Part shown: positions 9,391-17,704 of the stretch, one piece after another
Layout of the letters: every line of letters starts with the position of its first letter
Numbering within the stretch: position 1 is the first letter of the stretch
DNA from: Streptomyces sp. NBC_01478
Lineage (GTDB): Bacteria; Actinomycetota; Actinomycetes; Streptomycetales; Streptomycetaceae
Direction of reading: 5' to 3'
Assembly: GCF_036227225.1 (NCBI RefSeq)
Contig: NZ_CP109444.1
Location: 8,165,501 to 8,229,500 of the forward strand
Length of the DNA stretch: 64,000 nt
Notes under the pieces: generated by a model
What the model was told of the DNA's origin: nothing
Database searches by the model: none
Seen by the model: only the letters and a program-made list of their open reading frames with translations
Translations under genes and position numbers: made by a program

Positions 9391-9430
9391 AGCGCTAACC
9401 AGAAGGGAGCACTAACCGTTGGTTAGCGCT
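9391..9430. promoter_or_regulatory. Probable HxlR operator: three related half-sites
   Basis: AGCGCTAACC (9391-9400) and GGTTAGCGCT (9421-9430) are perfect inverted repeats, and an extra CTAACC (9412-9417) forms a tight palindrome CTAACCGTTGGTTAG with the right arm. It sits 22 bp upstream of the hxlR-type start, the usual place for autoregulatory binding. A terminator role for the upstream CAP gene is possible but there is no U-tract. Confidence 0.6.
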
Positions 9431-9450
9431 CCCCGTCGTGGTCGGGCGGA

Positions 9451-10710
9451 CTAGTACCCGAAGTCCTGCGTCCACCACGGGCCGTCGGTGCCGAAGTGCA
9501 CACCGACGCCCAGGGTCTTGAAGTCGCAGTTGAGGATGTTGGCCTTGTGGCCCGCGCTGTTCATCCAGGCGTCCATGACCGCGGCCGCGTCGGCCTGGCC
9601 GCGGGCGATGTTCTCGCCGCCGAGGTTGGTGATGCCGAGCTTCTCCGCCCGGTCCCACGGGGTGGCCCCGCTGGGGTCGGTGTGGTCGAAGAAGTCCTCG
9701 GCGGCCATCTGCTGGCTGAAGTTCTCGGCCAGCGTGGTCAGCGAGCTGTTGGCGGCCACCGGGCTGCAACCGACGAGTGCCCGCTGCTCGTTGACGAGCT
9801 TGAGCACCTCGGCCTCGGCGGTGGCCTCCGCGGAGACCGTCACGGGCGTGTCGGCGGACTGCGTGGGCGTCGGGGTGGTGGGCTTCGCCGAGGGAGCCTT
9901 GGTCGTCGGCTCCTCGGTCGGGGTGGCCGCCGGCTTCTTCGCCGGGGCTTTCGTGGCGGGCGCGGTGGCGGACTTGGTCGGAGCCGCCGAGGGCGAGGCC
10001 GCGCGGTCCGCGTCACGGCTCGTGGACGAGCCGTCGTCGCGGGACTGCGCGCTGCCGGACGTACCGCCCTGCTCGGTCGCCGAGTTGCTCGGCGAACCGG
10101 CGGCCTGCACCTTGTCCGAGCCGCCGCCACCGCCGAGCTTGTAGTTGTCCAGCCCCGGCATCGCACCGGTGGCGACCGCCACCGTGCCGATGGCGACCGC
10201 GGCGGAGACACCCAGCAGGCCGGACTTGACGGCCGGCGGCACGCTCTTGCGCTTACGACGGCGCCCACGGCCCGAGCGCGAACCGTCGCCCCGGGCAGAG
10301 GCACCGGCCGCCTCGGGGAAGACCACGGCGTAGTCCTCCGGGGTGGCGAAGAGATAGGCCTCGCTCTTGAGGCTGGACTCGGCCTTCAGCCGGGTCTCCG
10401 CCCGCAGCCGGGCTTCGCTCTTCGGCGGGACCTCGTGGTTCGTGTGCACCTCGCGGACCCGGTGGTCCGCGGGGGACTGGTGGTTCTGGTGGAACTCGGC
10501 GGGGCCCTCCGGGTGGAGATAGGGCGCCATGCCGATCGTCGAGCCGTCGGCCGGGTTCCAGTCGAAGCGGTCGTTCCGGTCGGAGCGGTCGTTCCAGTCG
10601 TACGAGTCATGCGGGTCGTAGCCGCTCGTGTATGAGCCGTGCGTCTCTGTGACCCCCGTGGCGCGGCCCGTGGCGGCGCGGCCGGCGGCGGAGCGTCGGT
10701 GGCGTCCCAT
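9451..10710 (-). CDS. CAP/SCP-domain protein with membrane anchor and long Thr/Pro/Ala linker
   Basis: A 419-aa predicted surface protein. Residues 1-160 are hydrophilic, rich in His, Asp and Arg, and end in a basic GRGRRRKRK stretch. A single membrane segment follows (about 163-183), then a Ser/Thr/Ala/Pro/Lys-rich linker (about 195-290) and a CAP (SCP/PR1) domain (about 300-419) with the GGENIARG and NSAGHKANILN motifs. The order predicts N-in topology with the CAP domain outside the cell. Start ATG 10710 has a purine-rich ribosome-binding region (AAGGCAAGGA). The CAP domain's function in actinomycetes is unknown to me; no enzymatic claim is made. Confidence 0.85.
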   Translation of the reverse strand: MGRHRRSAAGRAATGRATGVTETHGSYTSGYDPHDSYDWNDRSDRNDRFDWNPADGSTIGMAPYLHPEGPAEFHQNHQSPADHRVREVHTNHEVPPKSEARLRAETRLKAESSLKSEAYLFATPEDYAVVFPEAAGASARGDGSRSGRGRRRKRKSVPPAVKSGLLGVSAAVAIGTVAVATGAMPGLDNYKLGGGGGSDKVQAAGSPSNSATEQGGTSGSAQSRDDGSSTSRDADRAASPSAAPTKSATAPATKAPAKKPAATPTEEPTTKAPSAKPTTPTPTQSADTPVTVSAEATAEAEVLKLVNEQRALVGCSPVAANSSLTTLAENFSQQMAAEDFFDHTDPSGATPWDRAEKLGITNLGGENIARGQADAAAVMDAWMNSAGHKANILNCDFKTLGVGVHFGTDGPWWTQDFGY

Positions 10711-10758
10711 GTCCTTGCCTTTCGTCCTTGCGGTCAACTCGTCCGTGCGGTGACCCAG

Positions 10759-10776
10759 CTCACTCGATCGAGTGAG
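10759..10776. promoter_or_regulatory. Perfect 18-bp palindrome (candidate operator) between divergent genes
   Basis: CTCACTCGATCGAGTGAG is a perfect palindrome lying 49 bp upstream of the CAP-domain gene and 90 bp upstream of the acylphosphatase gene, in the divergent gap. The regulator is unknown. Confidence 0.5.
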
Positions 10777-10865
10777 TTTCATATGAGATTCATTGGGGCG
10801 GACGGTACCGCATGGCGCGAGGGGAGCAAGTGTCCAGAGAGACATTGGCCGGTTAGGTTGCAGCC

Positions 10866-11147
10866 ATGAGCGAGGATGTGCGGTTGGTCGCCTGGGTGCG
10901 AGGGCGTGTGCAAGGTGTGGGTTTTCGGTGGTTTACCCGTGCCAAAGCTCTGGAGATCGGCGGCCTGAGTGGTTTTGCTCTCAATTTGGGCGACGGACGC
11001 GTGCAAGTGGTCGCGGAGGGATCGCGCGAGGGCTGCGAAGGACTCCTCGACTGGCTCCAGGGGTACGACACGCCCGGCCGCGTGGATGGCGTCACCGAGA
11101 TCTGGGACACACCTCGCGGCGGTTACGACGGCTTCGCGATCCGCTGA
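10866..11147 (+). CDS. acyP: Acylphosphatase
   Basis: A 93-aa enzyme that hydrolyses acyl-phosphate bonds such as those of acetyl- and carbamoyl-phosphate. The signature [11 protein letters not shown] carries the phosphate-binding loop and catalytic Arg (about residue 21), and the catalytic Asn is in [13 protein letters not shown] (about 40). The segment reads ALNL rather than the usual VRN(L/M), but the Asn is kept. Length and fold order are typical. It starts at ATG 10866, divergent from the CAP-domain gene. Confidence 0.94.
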   Translation: MSEDVRLVAWVRGRVQGVGFRWFTRAKALEIGGLSGFALNLGDGRVQVVAEGSREGCEGLLDWLQGYDTPGRVDGVTEIWDTPRGGYDGFAIR

Positions 11148-11539
11148 GCACAATCTGCGAAACGGTGTAAAGCGGCCCTGGCGGAAGCGGAGGGACATGC
11201 CACCGGCACCTGCCCACAGCAGAAATGACCTGGTGGTTGCCAAGAACGGCGCGCTCTGGCAGGCTCCCCAGCTAAGAATGATCGCCACACCTGGAGAGGC
11301 CCCGCAGGAGTCGCAACGCCGCCCGGTCAGGGCCGCGTGCCCCCGGGTTGCCGCCAATACGGGGCGTGATCGTGTTGACCGTCAAACTTTTTGGTGAGAC
11401 TCTGAAAGCCCCGCGCACCTTAGCTGTTTGGCATGGAAGAACAGCAGAGCAACACTCAAGACTGTCAAGCACCGCGGGTGCGATTCCCTCACGACCCACA
11501 CCGCTTCGGTCGGTCACTCAGTGTGGAGGACCATCCATC
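11148..11539. other. Intergenic stretch upstream of a small conserved gene
   Basis: No gene was recognised in these 392 bp. A possible -35 element TTGACC lies at 11375-11380, forming TTGAC/GTCAA with the following bases, but the -10 region 17 bp on (GACTCT) is poor. GGAGGA at 11525-11530 is the ribosome-binding site of the next gene. A T-loop-like GGTGCGATTCC near 11475 does not belong to a foldable tRNA. Confidence 0.6.
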
Positions 11540-11743
11540 ATGGCAAAGGCGCTTCTCGGTTACGTCGGCGGTTCCGACCCGCGACTCCTCGCCGAGATGC
11601 GACGGCTCCAGCAGCGCGTCCAGGACCTGGAATCCGAGCTCGTTCGGATCCAGGAAGAGAACGACGCGCTGACGGCTGCCGCAACTCACGATTCGCTTCT
11701 CGAGAGCATCGACGTACGCCAGGCTGAGCCCGCGCTCACCTGA
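11540..11743 (+). CDS. Small conserved actinobacterial protein (67 aa)
   Basis: A 67-aa protein of unknown function, start ATG 11540 with GGAGGA nine bases upstream. The central part (LLAEMRRLQQRVQDLE followed by ELVRIQEENDAL) is a predicted amphipathic coiled coil, and the ends (MAKALLGYVGG and a PALT C-terminus) are the parts I recall as conserved in other streptomycetes at the same place ahead of smc. No enzymatic motif, signal peptide or membrane segment is visible. A strong terminator follows, so it is a separate unit from smc. Confidence 0.82.
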   Translation: MAKALLGYVGGSDPRLLAEMRRLQQRVQDLESELVRIQEENDALTAAATHDSLLESIDVRQAEPALT

Positions 11744-11812
11744 TCACTGCGACGCACCATGACAAACAGTGGCTGGGCTGCCCGCTTCAACCGCTGAGTT
11801 GTCAGAGTTTGC

Positions 11813-11845
11813 AAGGGACGCTTCGGCGTCCCTTCTTTCTTTCCC
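11813..11845 (+). terminator. Intrinsic terminator after the 67-aa protein gene
   Basis: AAGGGACGC (11813-11821), a TTCG loop and GCGTCCCTT (11826-11834) form a perfect 9-bp stem, followed by a T-rich run (TCTTTCTTTCC). This is the only textbook rho-independent terminator with a T-tail in the window. Confidence 0.88.
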
Positions 11846-11959
11846 CCGCATGCCTCCACCCTCTTTAACGTTTGGTGTGCCCTGCACGTTCAAGGGCGAA
11901 ACCGCGGGGAACCGGACGTTCATGGAGAGAGCGAGCAGCGGAAGGTAGAGTCCAGCGGC

Positions 11960-14900
11960 GTGCACCTCAAGGCCCTGACCCTCCGAGGGTTCAAATCGTT
12001 CGCCTCGGCGACCACGCTCCGGTTCGAGCCGGGAATCACGTGCGTCGTCGGTCCGAACGGCTCGGGCAAGTCCAATGTCGTGGACGCGCTCAGTTGGGTC
12101 ATGGGCGAACAGGGCGCCAAGTCGCTGCGCGGCGGCAAGATGGAGGACGTCATCTTCGCCGGCACCACCGGCCGCCCCCCGCTGGGCCGCGCCGAGGTGT
12201 CCCTGACCATCGACAACTCCGACGGGGCGCTGCCCATCGAGTACGCCGAGGTCACCATCACGCGGATCATGTTCCGCAACGGCGGCAGCGAGTACCAGAT
12301 CAACGGCGACACGTGTCGCCTCCTCGACATCCAGGAACTCCTCTCCGACTCCGGCATCGGCCGTGAGATGCACGTCATCGTCGGCCAGGGCCAGCTCGAC
12401 TCCGTCCTGCACGCCGACCCCATGGGCCGCCGCGCCTTCATCGAGGAAGCGGCCGGAGTCCTCAAGCACCGCAAGCGCAAGGAGAAGGCGCTGCGGAAAC
12501 TGGACGCGATGCAGGCCAACCTCGCGCGCGTGCAGGACCTCACGGACGAACTCCGCCGCCAGCTCAAGCCCCTGGGCCGGCAGGCGGCGGTCGCGCGCAG
12601 GGCCGCCGTCATCCAGGCGGATCTTCGGGACGCGCGCCTGAGGCTGTTGGCCGACGATCTCGTACGACTGCGCCAGGCGCTGAACACCGAGATCGCCGAC
12701 GAGGCCGCCCTGAAGGGGCGCAAGGAGGCCGCCGAACTGGAGCTGCGCAAGGCGCTCCAGCGCGAGGGACTCCTGGAGGACGAGGTACGGCAGCTCACCC
12801 CACGCCTCCAGCGCGCCCAGCAGACCTGGTACGAGCTGTCCCAACTGGCCGAGCGGGTGCGCGGCACGATCTCGCTGGCCGACGCCCGGGTGAAGAGCGC
12901 GACATCGGCGCCGCCCGAGGAACGCCGGGGCCGCGACCCCGAGGACATGGAGCGCGAGGCCGCCCGGATCCGCGAACAGGAGGCCGAGTTGGAAGCGGCT
13001 TTGGAGGCGGCCGAGCACGCCCTGGAGGACACGGTCGCCCACCGCTCCGAACTGGAACGCGAACTCACCGCCGAGGAACGGCGGTTGAAGGACGTGGCCC
13101 GTTCCATCGCCGACCGCCGCGAGGGCCTCGCCCGGCTCAACGGCCAGGTCAACGCGGCCCGTTCACGCGCCGCCTCCGCCCAGGCCGAGATCGACCGCCT
13201 CGCCTCCGCCCGCGACGAGGCCCAGGAGCGCGCGGCCACCGCACAGGAGGAGTACGAGACCCTCCAGGCCGAGGTGGACGGCCTGGACGCCGGCGACGCG
13301 GAACTCTCCGAGCAGCACGAGGAGCTCAAGCGCCAACTGTCCCAGGCGGAGGCCGCGTTGACGGCAGCCCGCGAGGCGTCCACAGCGGCAGAACGCAAGC
13401 GAGCCGCCACCCAGGCCCGCCACGAGGCACTGGCCCTGGGCCTGAGGCGGAAGGACGGCACGGGGATACTGCTCGGCGCACGGGACAGGCTCACCGGAAT
13501 CCTGGGGCCCGCAGCGGAGCTGTTGACGGTGACCCCGGGCCACGAGACAGCCCTGGCGGCGGCCTTCGGCGCGGCGGCGGACGCGATCGCGGTGACGACC
13601 CCGGCGTCGGCGGCGGACGCGATCAGACTGCTGCGCAAACAGGACGGAGGCAGGGCGGCGCTGCTGCTGGCAGGGGGCGTTGACCATTCAACGCCGGGCA
13701 CCGGGGCGCCCCAAAGGGGCGCGGGGAACGGCGCGACCAGCCACGACGAGCCCGCAGACGACAGACTGCCCTTCGCCGCTGATTTCGTCCGCGCCCCCGC
13801 CGACCTCATGCCCGCGGTCCGCCGCCTCCTCCACAACATCGTCGTCGTGGACACCCTCGAAGACGCCGAACAACTCGTATACACACACCCTGAGTTGACC
13901 GCGGTGACCGCCGAAGGCGACCTGCTCGGCGCCCACTTCGCCCACGGCGGCTCCGCCGGCGCACCGAGCCTCATCGAAGTCCAGGCCTCCGTGGACGAAG
14001 CCGCCGCCGAACTCGAAGAACTGGCCGTCCGCTGCGAAGAGTTGGCCGCAGCCCAGCAGTCCGCAGGCGAGCGACGGAAGGAATGCGCCGCGCTCGTCGA
14101 GGAGTTGGGGGAGCGCCGCCGAGCCGCAGAGCGCGAAAAGTCGGCCGTGGCGCAGCAGTTGGGGCGGTTGGCCGGCCAGGCTCGCGGGGCCGCCGGAGAA
14201 GCCGAGAGGTCAACCGCGGCGGCGGCACGGGCACAGGACGCACTCGACAAGGCCGTAGAAGAAGCCGAAGTGCTCGCCGAACGGCTGGCCGTGGCTGAGG
14301 AGATGCCGGTCGAGGAGGAGCCCGATACCTCCGTGCGGGACCGGCTTGCCGCTGATGGGGCCAATGCTCGGCAGACCGAGATGGAGGCGCGGCTTCAGGT
14401 CCGGACCCACGAGGAGCGGGTCAAGGGGCTTGCCGGGCGCGCCGATTCGCTCGATCGTGCCGCCCGAGCGGAGCGTGAGGCTCGGGCGCGGGCGGAGCAG
14501 CGGCTCGCGCGGTTGCGGCACGAGGCCGCCGTAGCCGAAGCCGTCGCCTTCGGGGCGCGGCAGTTGCTCGCGCACGTCGAGGTGTCCCTCGTGCGCGCCG
14601 ACGAGGAACGCACCGCCGCCGATGCGGCCAAGGCGCGCCGTGAGCAGGAGCTGACCGCCGCCCGCAACCAGGGGCGCGACCTCAAGGGCGAGCTCGACAA
14701 GCTGACCGACTCGGTGCACCGCGGTGAGGTGCTCGGTGCCGAGAAGCGGATGCGGATCGAGCAGTTGGAGACCAAGGCGCTGGAGGAGCTGGGAGTCGAG
14801 CCCGCGGGGCTCGTCGAGGAGTACGGGCCGCACCAGCTCGTGCCGCCCTCGCTCGCCGCCGAGGGCGAGATCCTGCCCGACGACCCGGAGGACCCGCGCA

Positions 14901-15565
14901 ACCAGCCCCGTACCTTCCACCGCGCCGAGCAGGAGAAGCGGCTCAAGTCCGCCGAACGGGCGTACCAACAACTCGGGAAAGTGAACCCGCTCGCGCTGGA
15001 GGAGTTCGCGGCGCTGGAGGAGCGGCACAAGTTCCTCAGCGAGCAACTGGAGGACCTGAAGAAGACCCGCGCCGACCTGCTCCAAGTGGTGAAGGAGGTC
15101 GACGAGCGCGTCGAGCAGGTCTTCACCGAGGCCTATCGGGACACGGCCCTTCAGTTCGAGGGTGTCTTCAGCCGGCTGTTCCCGGGTGGCGAGGGCCGGC
15201 TGATCCTGACCGATCCCGACAACATGCTCACCACGGGCGTGGACGTCGAGGCCCGCCCGCCCGGCAAGAAGGTCAAGCGGCTCTCCCTGCTCTCCGGCGG
15301 GGAGCGGTCCCTCACCGCCGTGGCACTCCTGGTGTCGATCTTCAAGGCGCGGCCCAGCCCGTTCTATGTGATGGACGAGGTCGAGGCGGCGCTCGACGAC
15401 ACCAACCTCCAGCGGCTGATCCGGATCATGCAGGAGCTGCAGGAGGCCTCGCAGCTCATCGTGATCACCCACCAGAAGCGCACGATGGAGGTCGCCGACG
15501 CGTTGTACGGCGTCTCCATGCAGGGCGACGGGGTCTCGAAGGTCATCTCGCAGCGCCTTCGCTAG
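11960..15565 (+). CDS. smc: Chromosome segregation ATPase SMC
   Basis: SMC is the ATPase of the condensin complex (with ScpA/ScpB) that organises and segregates the chromosome. The 1201-aa protein has the N-terminal Walker A GPNGSGKSN near residue 31, two coiled-coil arms (about 170-490 and 690-1020), a hinge (about 500-680), signature LSGGERS near 1111 and Walker B VMDEVEAALDD near 1137. Start GTG 11960. The unusual feature is in the hinge: residues about 581-603 (GAPQRGAGNGATSHDE region) are encoded by a copy of the interspersed repeat found elsewhere in the window, so this hinge loop appears to be a repeat-derived insertion. Confidence 0.96.
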   Translation: MHLKALTLRGFKSFASATTLRFEPGITCVVGPNGSGKSNVVDALSWVMGEQGAKSLRGGKMEDVIFAGTTGRPPLGRAEVSLTIDNSDGALPIEYAEVTITRIMFRNGGSEYQINGDTCRLLDIQELLSDSGIGREMHVIVGQGQLDSVLHADPMGRRAFIEEAAGVLKHRKRKEKALRKLDAMQANLARVQDLTDELRRQLKPLGRQAAVARRAAVIQADLRDARLRLLADDLVRLRQALNTEIADEAALKGRKEAAELELRKALQREGLLEDEVRQLTPRLQRAQQTWYELSQLAERVRGTISLADARVKSATSAPPEERRGRDPEDMEREAARIREQEAELEAALEAAEHALEDTVAHRSELERELTAEERRLKDVARSIADRREGLARLNGQVNAARSRAASAQAEIDRLASARDEAQERAATAQEEYETLQAEVDGLDAGDAELSEQHEELKRQLSQAEAALTAAREASTAAERKRAATQARHEALALGLRRKDGTGILLGARDRLTGILGPAAELLTVTPGHETALAAAFGAAADAIAVTTPASAADAIRLLRKQDGGRAALLLAGGVDHSTPGTGAPQRGAGNGATSHDEPADDRLPFAADFVRAPADLMPAVRRLLHNIVVVDTLEDAEQLVYTHPELTAVTAEGDLLGAHFAHGGSAGAPSLIEVQASVDEAAAELEELAVRCEELAAAQQSAGERRKECAALVEELGERRRAAEREKSAVAQQLGRLAGQARGAAGEAERSTAAAARAQDALDKAVEEAEVLAERLAVAEEMPVEEEPDTSVRDRLAADGANARQTEMEARLQVRTHEERVKGLAGRADSLDRAARAEREARARAEQRLARLRHEAAVAEAVAFGARQLLAHVEVSLVRADEERTAADAAKARREQELTAARNQGRDLKGELDKLTDSVHRGEVLGAEKRMRIEQLETKALEELGVEPAGLVEEYGPHQLVPPSLAAEGEILPDDPEDPRNQPRTFHRAEQEKRLKSAERAYQQLGKVNPLALEEFAALEERHKFLSEQLEDLKKTRADLLQVVKEVDERVEQVFTEAYRDTALQFEGVFSRLFPGGEGRLILTDPDNMLTTGVDVEARPPGKKVKRLSLLSGGERSLTAVALLVSIFKARPSPFYVMDEVEAALDDTNLQRLIRIMQELQEASQLIVITHQKRTMEVADALYGVSMQGDGVSKVISQRLR
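13701..13766 (+). repeat. Interspersed repeat, copy B, in frame inside smc
   Basis: GGGGCGCCCCAAAGGGGCG, then CGGGGAACGGCGCGACCAGC, then CACGACGAGCCCGCAG match the outer modules of copies A, C and D; the inner hairpin module is missing. The segment keeps the smc reading frame open and adds about 22 residues to the hinge. Confidence 0.75.
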
Positions 15566-15576
15566 ACCCTCACGAA

Positions 15577-15595
15577 GCGTTCAAGTGTTGAACGC
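15577..15595. promoter_or_regulatory. Inverted repeat downstream of smc / upstream of glcP
   Basis: GCGTTCAA (15577-15584), a 3-bp spacer and TTGAACGC (15588-15595) form a perfect inverted repeat starting 11 bp after the smc stop. There is no T-run. It may be the smc transcript end or an operator for glcP, whose promoter lies about 45 bp further on. Confidence 0.45.
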
Positions 15596-15638
15596 CAGGC
15601 GACTACCTGCGACGTCGAACGTCACAACAGACCCCCTG

Positions 15639-15666
15639 TTGACTTCGAAACTTGAAGGCATAGTCT
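15639..15666 (+). promoter_or_regulatory. Candidate vegetative promoter of glcP
   Basis: TTGACT (15639-15644) and TAGTCT (15661-15666) are 16 bp apart, a good match to the principal sigma-factor consensus. They lie about 110 bp upstream of the glcP start codon. An imperfect CTTC/GAAG repeat lies between the two boxes. Confidence 0.6.
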
Positions 15667-15774
15667 CTTCAGCGTTGCTTTTACCTTCAGGTGGTGGGCA
15701 GCCGGAAGCTGTGCGCCACTGGAAGGGTCGCCCCCCCACCCCGGCAGCGACGCCGGTGGCCCCAGGAGTTACAC

Positions 15775-17196
15775 GTGACCAGCACTGCGCAGGCACCTCA
15801 GTCAGGAGCCGGGTCGGCTCATCCCGAACATCTCGGGCACGTCATCTTCATCGCGGCGGCGGCCGCGATGGGCGGCTTCCTCTTCGGCTACGACAGCTCC
15901 GTGATCAACGGCGCCGTCGAGGCGATCCGCAGCCGCTACGACATCGGCTCCGCGGCCCTCGCCCAGGTCATCGCGATCGCCCTGATCGGCTGTGCGATCG
16001 GTGCCGCGACCGCCGGCCGCATAGCCGACCGCATCGGCCGTATCCGCTGTATGCAGATCTCCGCGGTGATGTTCACGATCAGTGCTGTCGGTTCGGCGCT
16101 GCCCTTCGCGCTCTGGGACCTCGCCTTCTGGCGGATCGTCGGCGGCTTCGCCATCGGCATGGCCTCCGTCATCGGCCCCGCCTACATCGCCGAGGTCTCC
16201 CCGCCCGCCTACCGCGGCCGGCTCGGCTCCTTCCAGCAGGCCGCGATCGTCATCGGTATCGCGATCTCGCAGTTGGTCAACTGGGGTCTGCTGAACGCCG
16301 CCGACGGCGACCAGCGCGGCAAGCTCATGGGCCTGGAGGCCTGGCAGGTCATGCTCGGCGTCATGGTGGTCCCGGCCGTCCTCTACGGCCTGCTCTCCTT
16401 CGCGATCCCCGAGTCCCCGCGCTTCCTGATCTCCGCGGGCAAGCTGGGCCGCGCCCACGAGGTGCTGCGTGAGGTCGAGGGCGACGACATCGACCTGGAC
16501 GCCCGCGTCGCCGAGATCGAGCACGCGATGAAGAGCGAGCACAAGTCGACCTTCAAGGACCTGCTCGGCGGTGGCGGCTTCTACTTCAAGCCGATCGTCT
16601 GGGTCGGCATCGGCCTCTCGGCCTTCCAGCAGCTCGTCGGCATCAACGTCGCGTTCTACTACTCCTCGACGCTGTGGCAGTCGGTCGGCGTCGACCCCAC
16701 GGAGTCGTTCTTCTACTCCTTCACGACGTCGATCGTGAACATCATCGGCACCGTGATCGCCATGATCTTCGTGGACCGCATCGGCCGCAGGCCGCTGGCC
16801 CTCATCGGCTCGGTCGGCATGGTCGTCGGTCTCGCGCTGGAGGCCTGGGCCTTCTCCTACGACCTCGTCGACGGCAAGCTGCCCTCCGCGCAGGGCTGGA
16901 CCGCGCTGATCGCGGCCCACGTCTTCGTCCTCTTCTTCGCCCTGTCCTGGGGTGTGGTGGTCTGGGTCTTCCTCGGCGAGATGTTCCCGAACAAGATCCG
17001 CGCCGCCGCCCTCGGCGTCGCCGCCTCCGCGCAGTGGATCGCCAACTGGGCCATCACCGCGAGCTTCCCCTCGCTGGCCGACTGGAACCTCTCCGCGACC
17101 TACGTGATCTACACGGTCTTCGCCGCGCTCTCCATCCCGTTCGTCCTGAAGTTCGTGAAGGAGACGAAGGGCAAGAAGCTGGAGGACATGGGCTGA
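15775..17196 (+). CDS. glcP: Major-facilitator glucose permease GlcP
   Basis: A 473-aa sugar/H+ symporter of the MFS sugar-porter family. Twelve membrane segments are visible, with family motifs GRIADRIGR after TM2, PESPRFL in the central loop, FFVDRIGRR-like DRIGRRPLA after TM8, and the GINVAFYYS segment in TM7. Position after smc and length match the S. coelicolor major glucose permease, which takes up glucose for glucose kinase and carbon repression. Start GTG 15775 has AGGAG at 15764-15768; longer upstream starts lack this. Substrate assignment rests on synteny and family, not on residues I can read. Confidence 0.88.
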   Translation: MTSTAQAPQSGAGSAHPEHLGHVIFIAAAAAMGGFLFGYDSSVINGAVEAIRSRYDIGSAALAQVIAIALIGCAIGAATAGRIADRIGRIRCMQISAVMFTISAVGSALPFALWDLAFWRIVGGFAIGMASVIGPAYIAEVSPPAYRGRLGSFQQAAIVIGIAISQLVNWGLLNAADGDQRGKLMGLEAWQVMLGVMVVPAVLYGLLSFAIPESPRFLISAGKLGRAHEVLREVEGDDIDLDARVAEIEHAMKSEHKSTFKDLLGGGGFYFKPIVWVGIGLSAFQQLVGINVAFYYSSTLWQSVGVDPTESFFYSFTTSIVNIIGTVIAMIFVDRIGRRPLALIGSVGMVVGLALEAWAFSYDLVDGKLPSAQGWTALIAAHVFVLFFALSWGVVVWVFLGEMFPNKIRAAALGVAASAQWIANWAITASFPSLADWNLSATYVIYTVFAALSIPFVLKFVKETKGKKLEDMG

Positions 17197-17274
17197 CCCG
17201 GCCCTCCCCACAAGCTCGGGGAGACGGGCTCCATCCCCCGCCGCCCGTCCCCCCGAAACCACCCCACCCCTCAG

Positions 17275-17634
17275 TCACCAGATGAGGACGCCGCCGCCGA
17301 TCTCCCGGGCCCGGAGAGCGGCGGCCTCGATGTTGTCCAGGCGGCTCTCGACCAGGTCGGGACGCTCACCGACCGCCGCGGCGACAGCCTCCAGATGCTC
17401 CCGCAGCAACGCGAGCTCACGCAGGAAGTCCGGTACGTCCGAGGCCTCGACGTACAGGTCGCTGGAGGCCAGCACGGGAAGGTACGCGCAGCCCAGCGAG
17501 CGCACGGGCGCCGAACCCCACACGGTCTCCCGCCAGTTCTCGAAGCCGGCCGAGTCGTTGCAGCCCTCCGGAACGTCGAGCACGTTCCACTGGCCGTCCG
17601 CGTCACGCAGGAACACATCCACAGCCAAGGTCAT
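17275..17634 (-). CDS. Conserved hypothetical protein (119 aa)
   Basis: I do not recognise a characterised family. The 119-aa protein starts MTLAVDVFLRDADGQWNVLDVPEG and is soluble, acidic and without signal peptide. It has a DxF-L-R-D-A-D-G segment, a central ENWRETVWGS region and a helical C-terminus rich in Leu, Ala and Arg. Relatives seem to be widespread in streptomycetes. It is separated from the oxidoreductase gene upstream by a 9-bp inverted repeat, so it is probably an independent unit. A start 12 codons further upstream (GTG or equivalent near 17670) would run into that repeat and is less likely. Confidence 0.7.
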   Translation of the reverse strand: MTLAVDVFLRDADGQWNVLDVPEGCNDSAGFENWRETVWGSAPVRSLGCAYLPVLASSDLYVEASDVPDFLRELALLREHLEAVAAAVGERPDLVESRLDNIEAAALRAREIGGGVLIW

Positions 17635-17648
17635 GACCGCAGTGGACC

Positions 17649-17674
17649 ACCGGTGGAGCGGCCGGTCCACCGGT
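17649..17674 (-). terminator. Inverted repeat downstream of the flavin oxidoreductase gene
   Basis: ACCGGTGGA (17649-17657) pairs with TCCACCGGT (17666-17674) across an 8-base GC-rich loop. It is placed 30 bp after the oxidoreductase stop on the minus strand. No T-tail. Confidence 0.45.
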
Positions 17675-17704
17675 TGCGGGTAAAGGTCACTCTCCGAGTC
17701 GGGG

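Noticed and set aside
11440..11510. T-loop-like GGTGCGATTCC suggesting a tRNA upstream of the 67-aa protein gene
   Set aside because: No acceptor stem, D-arm or anticodon arm can be paired around it; the match to the tRNA B-box is incomplete.
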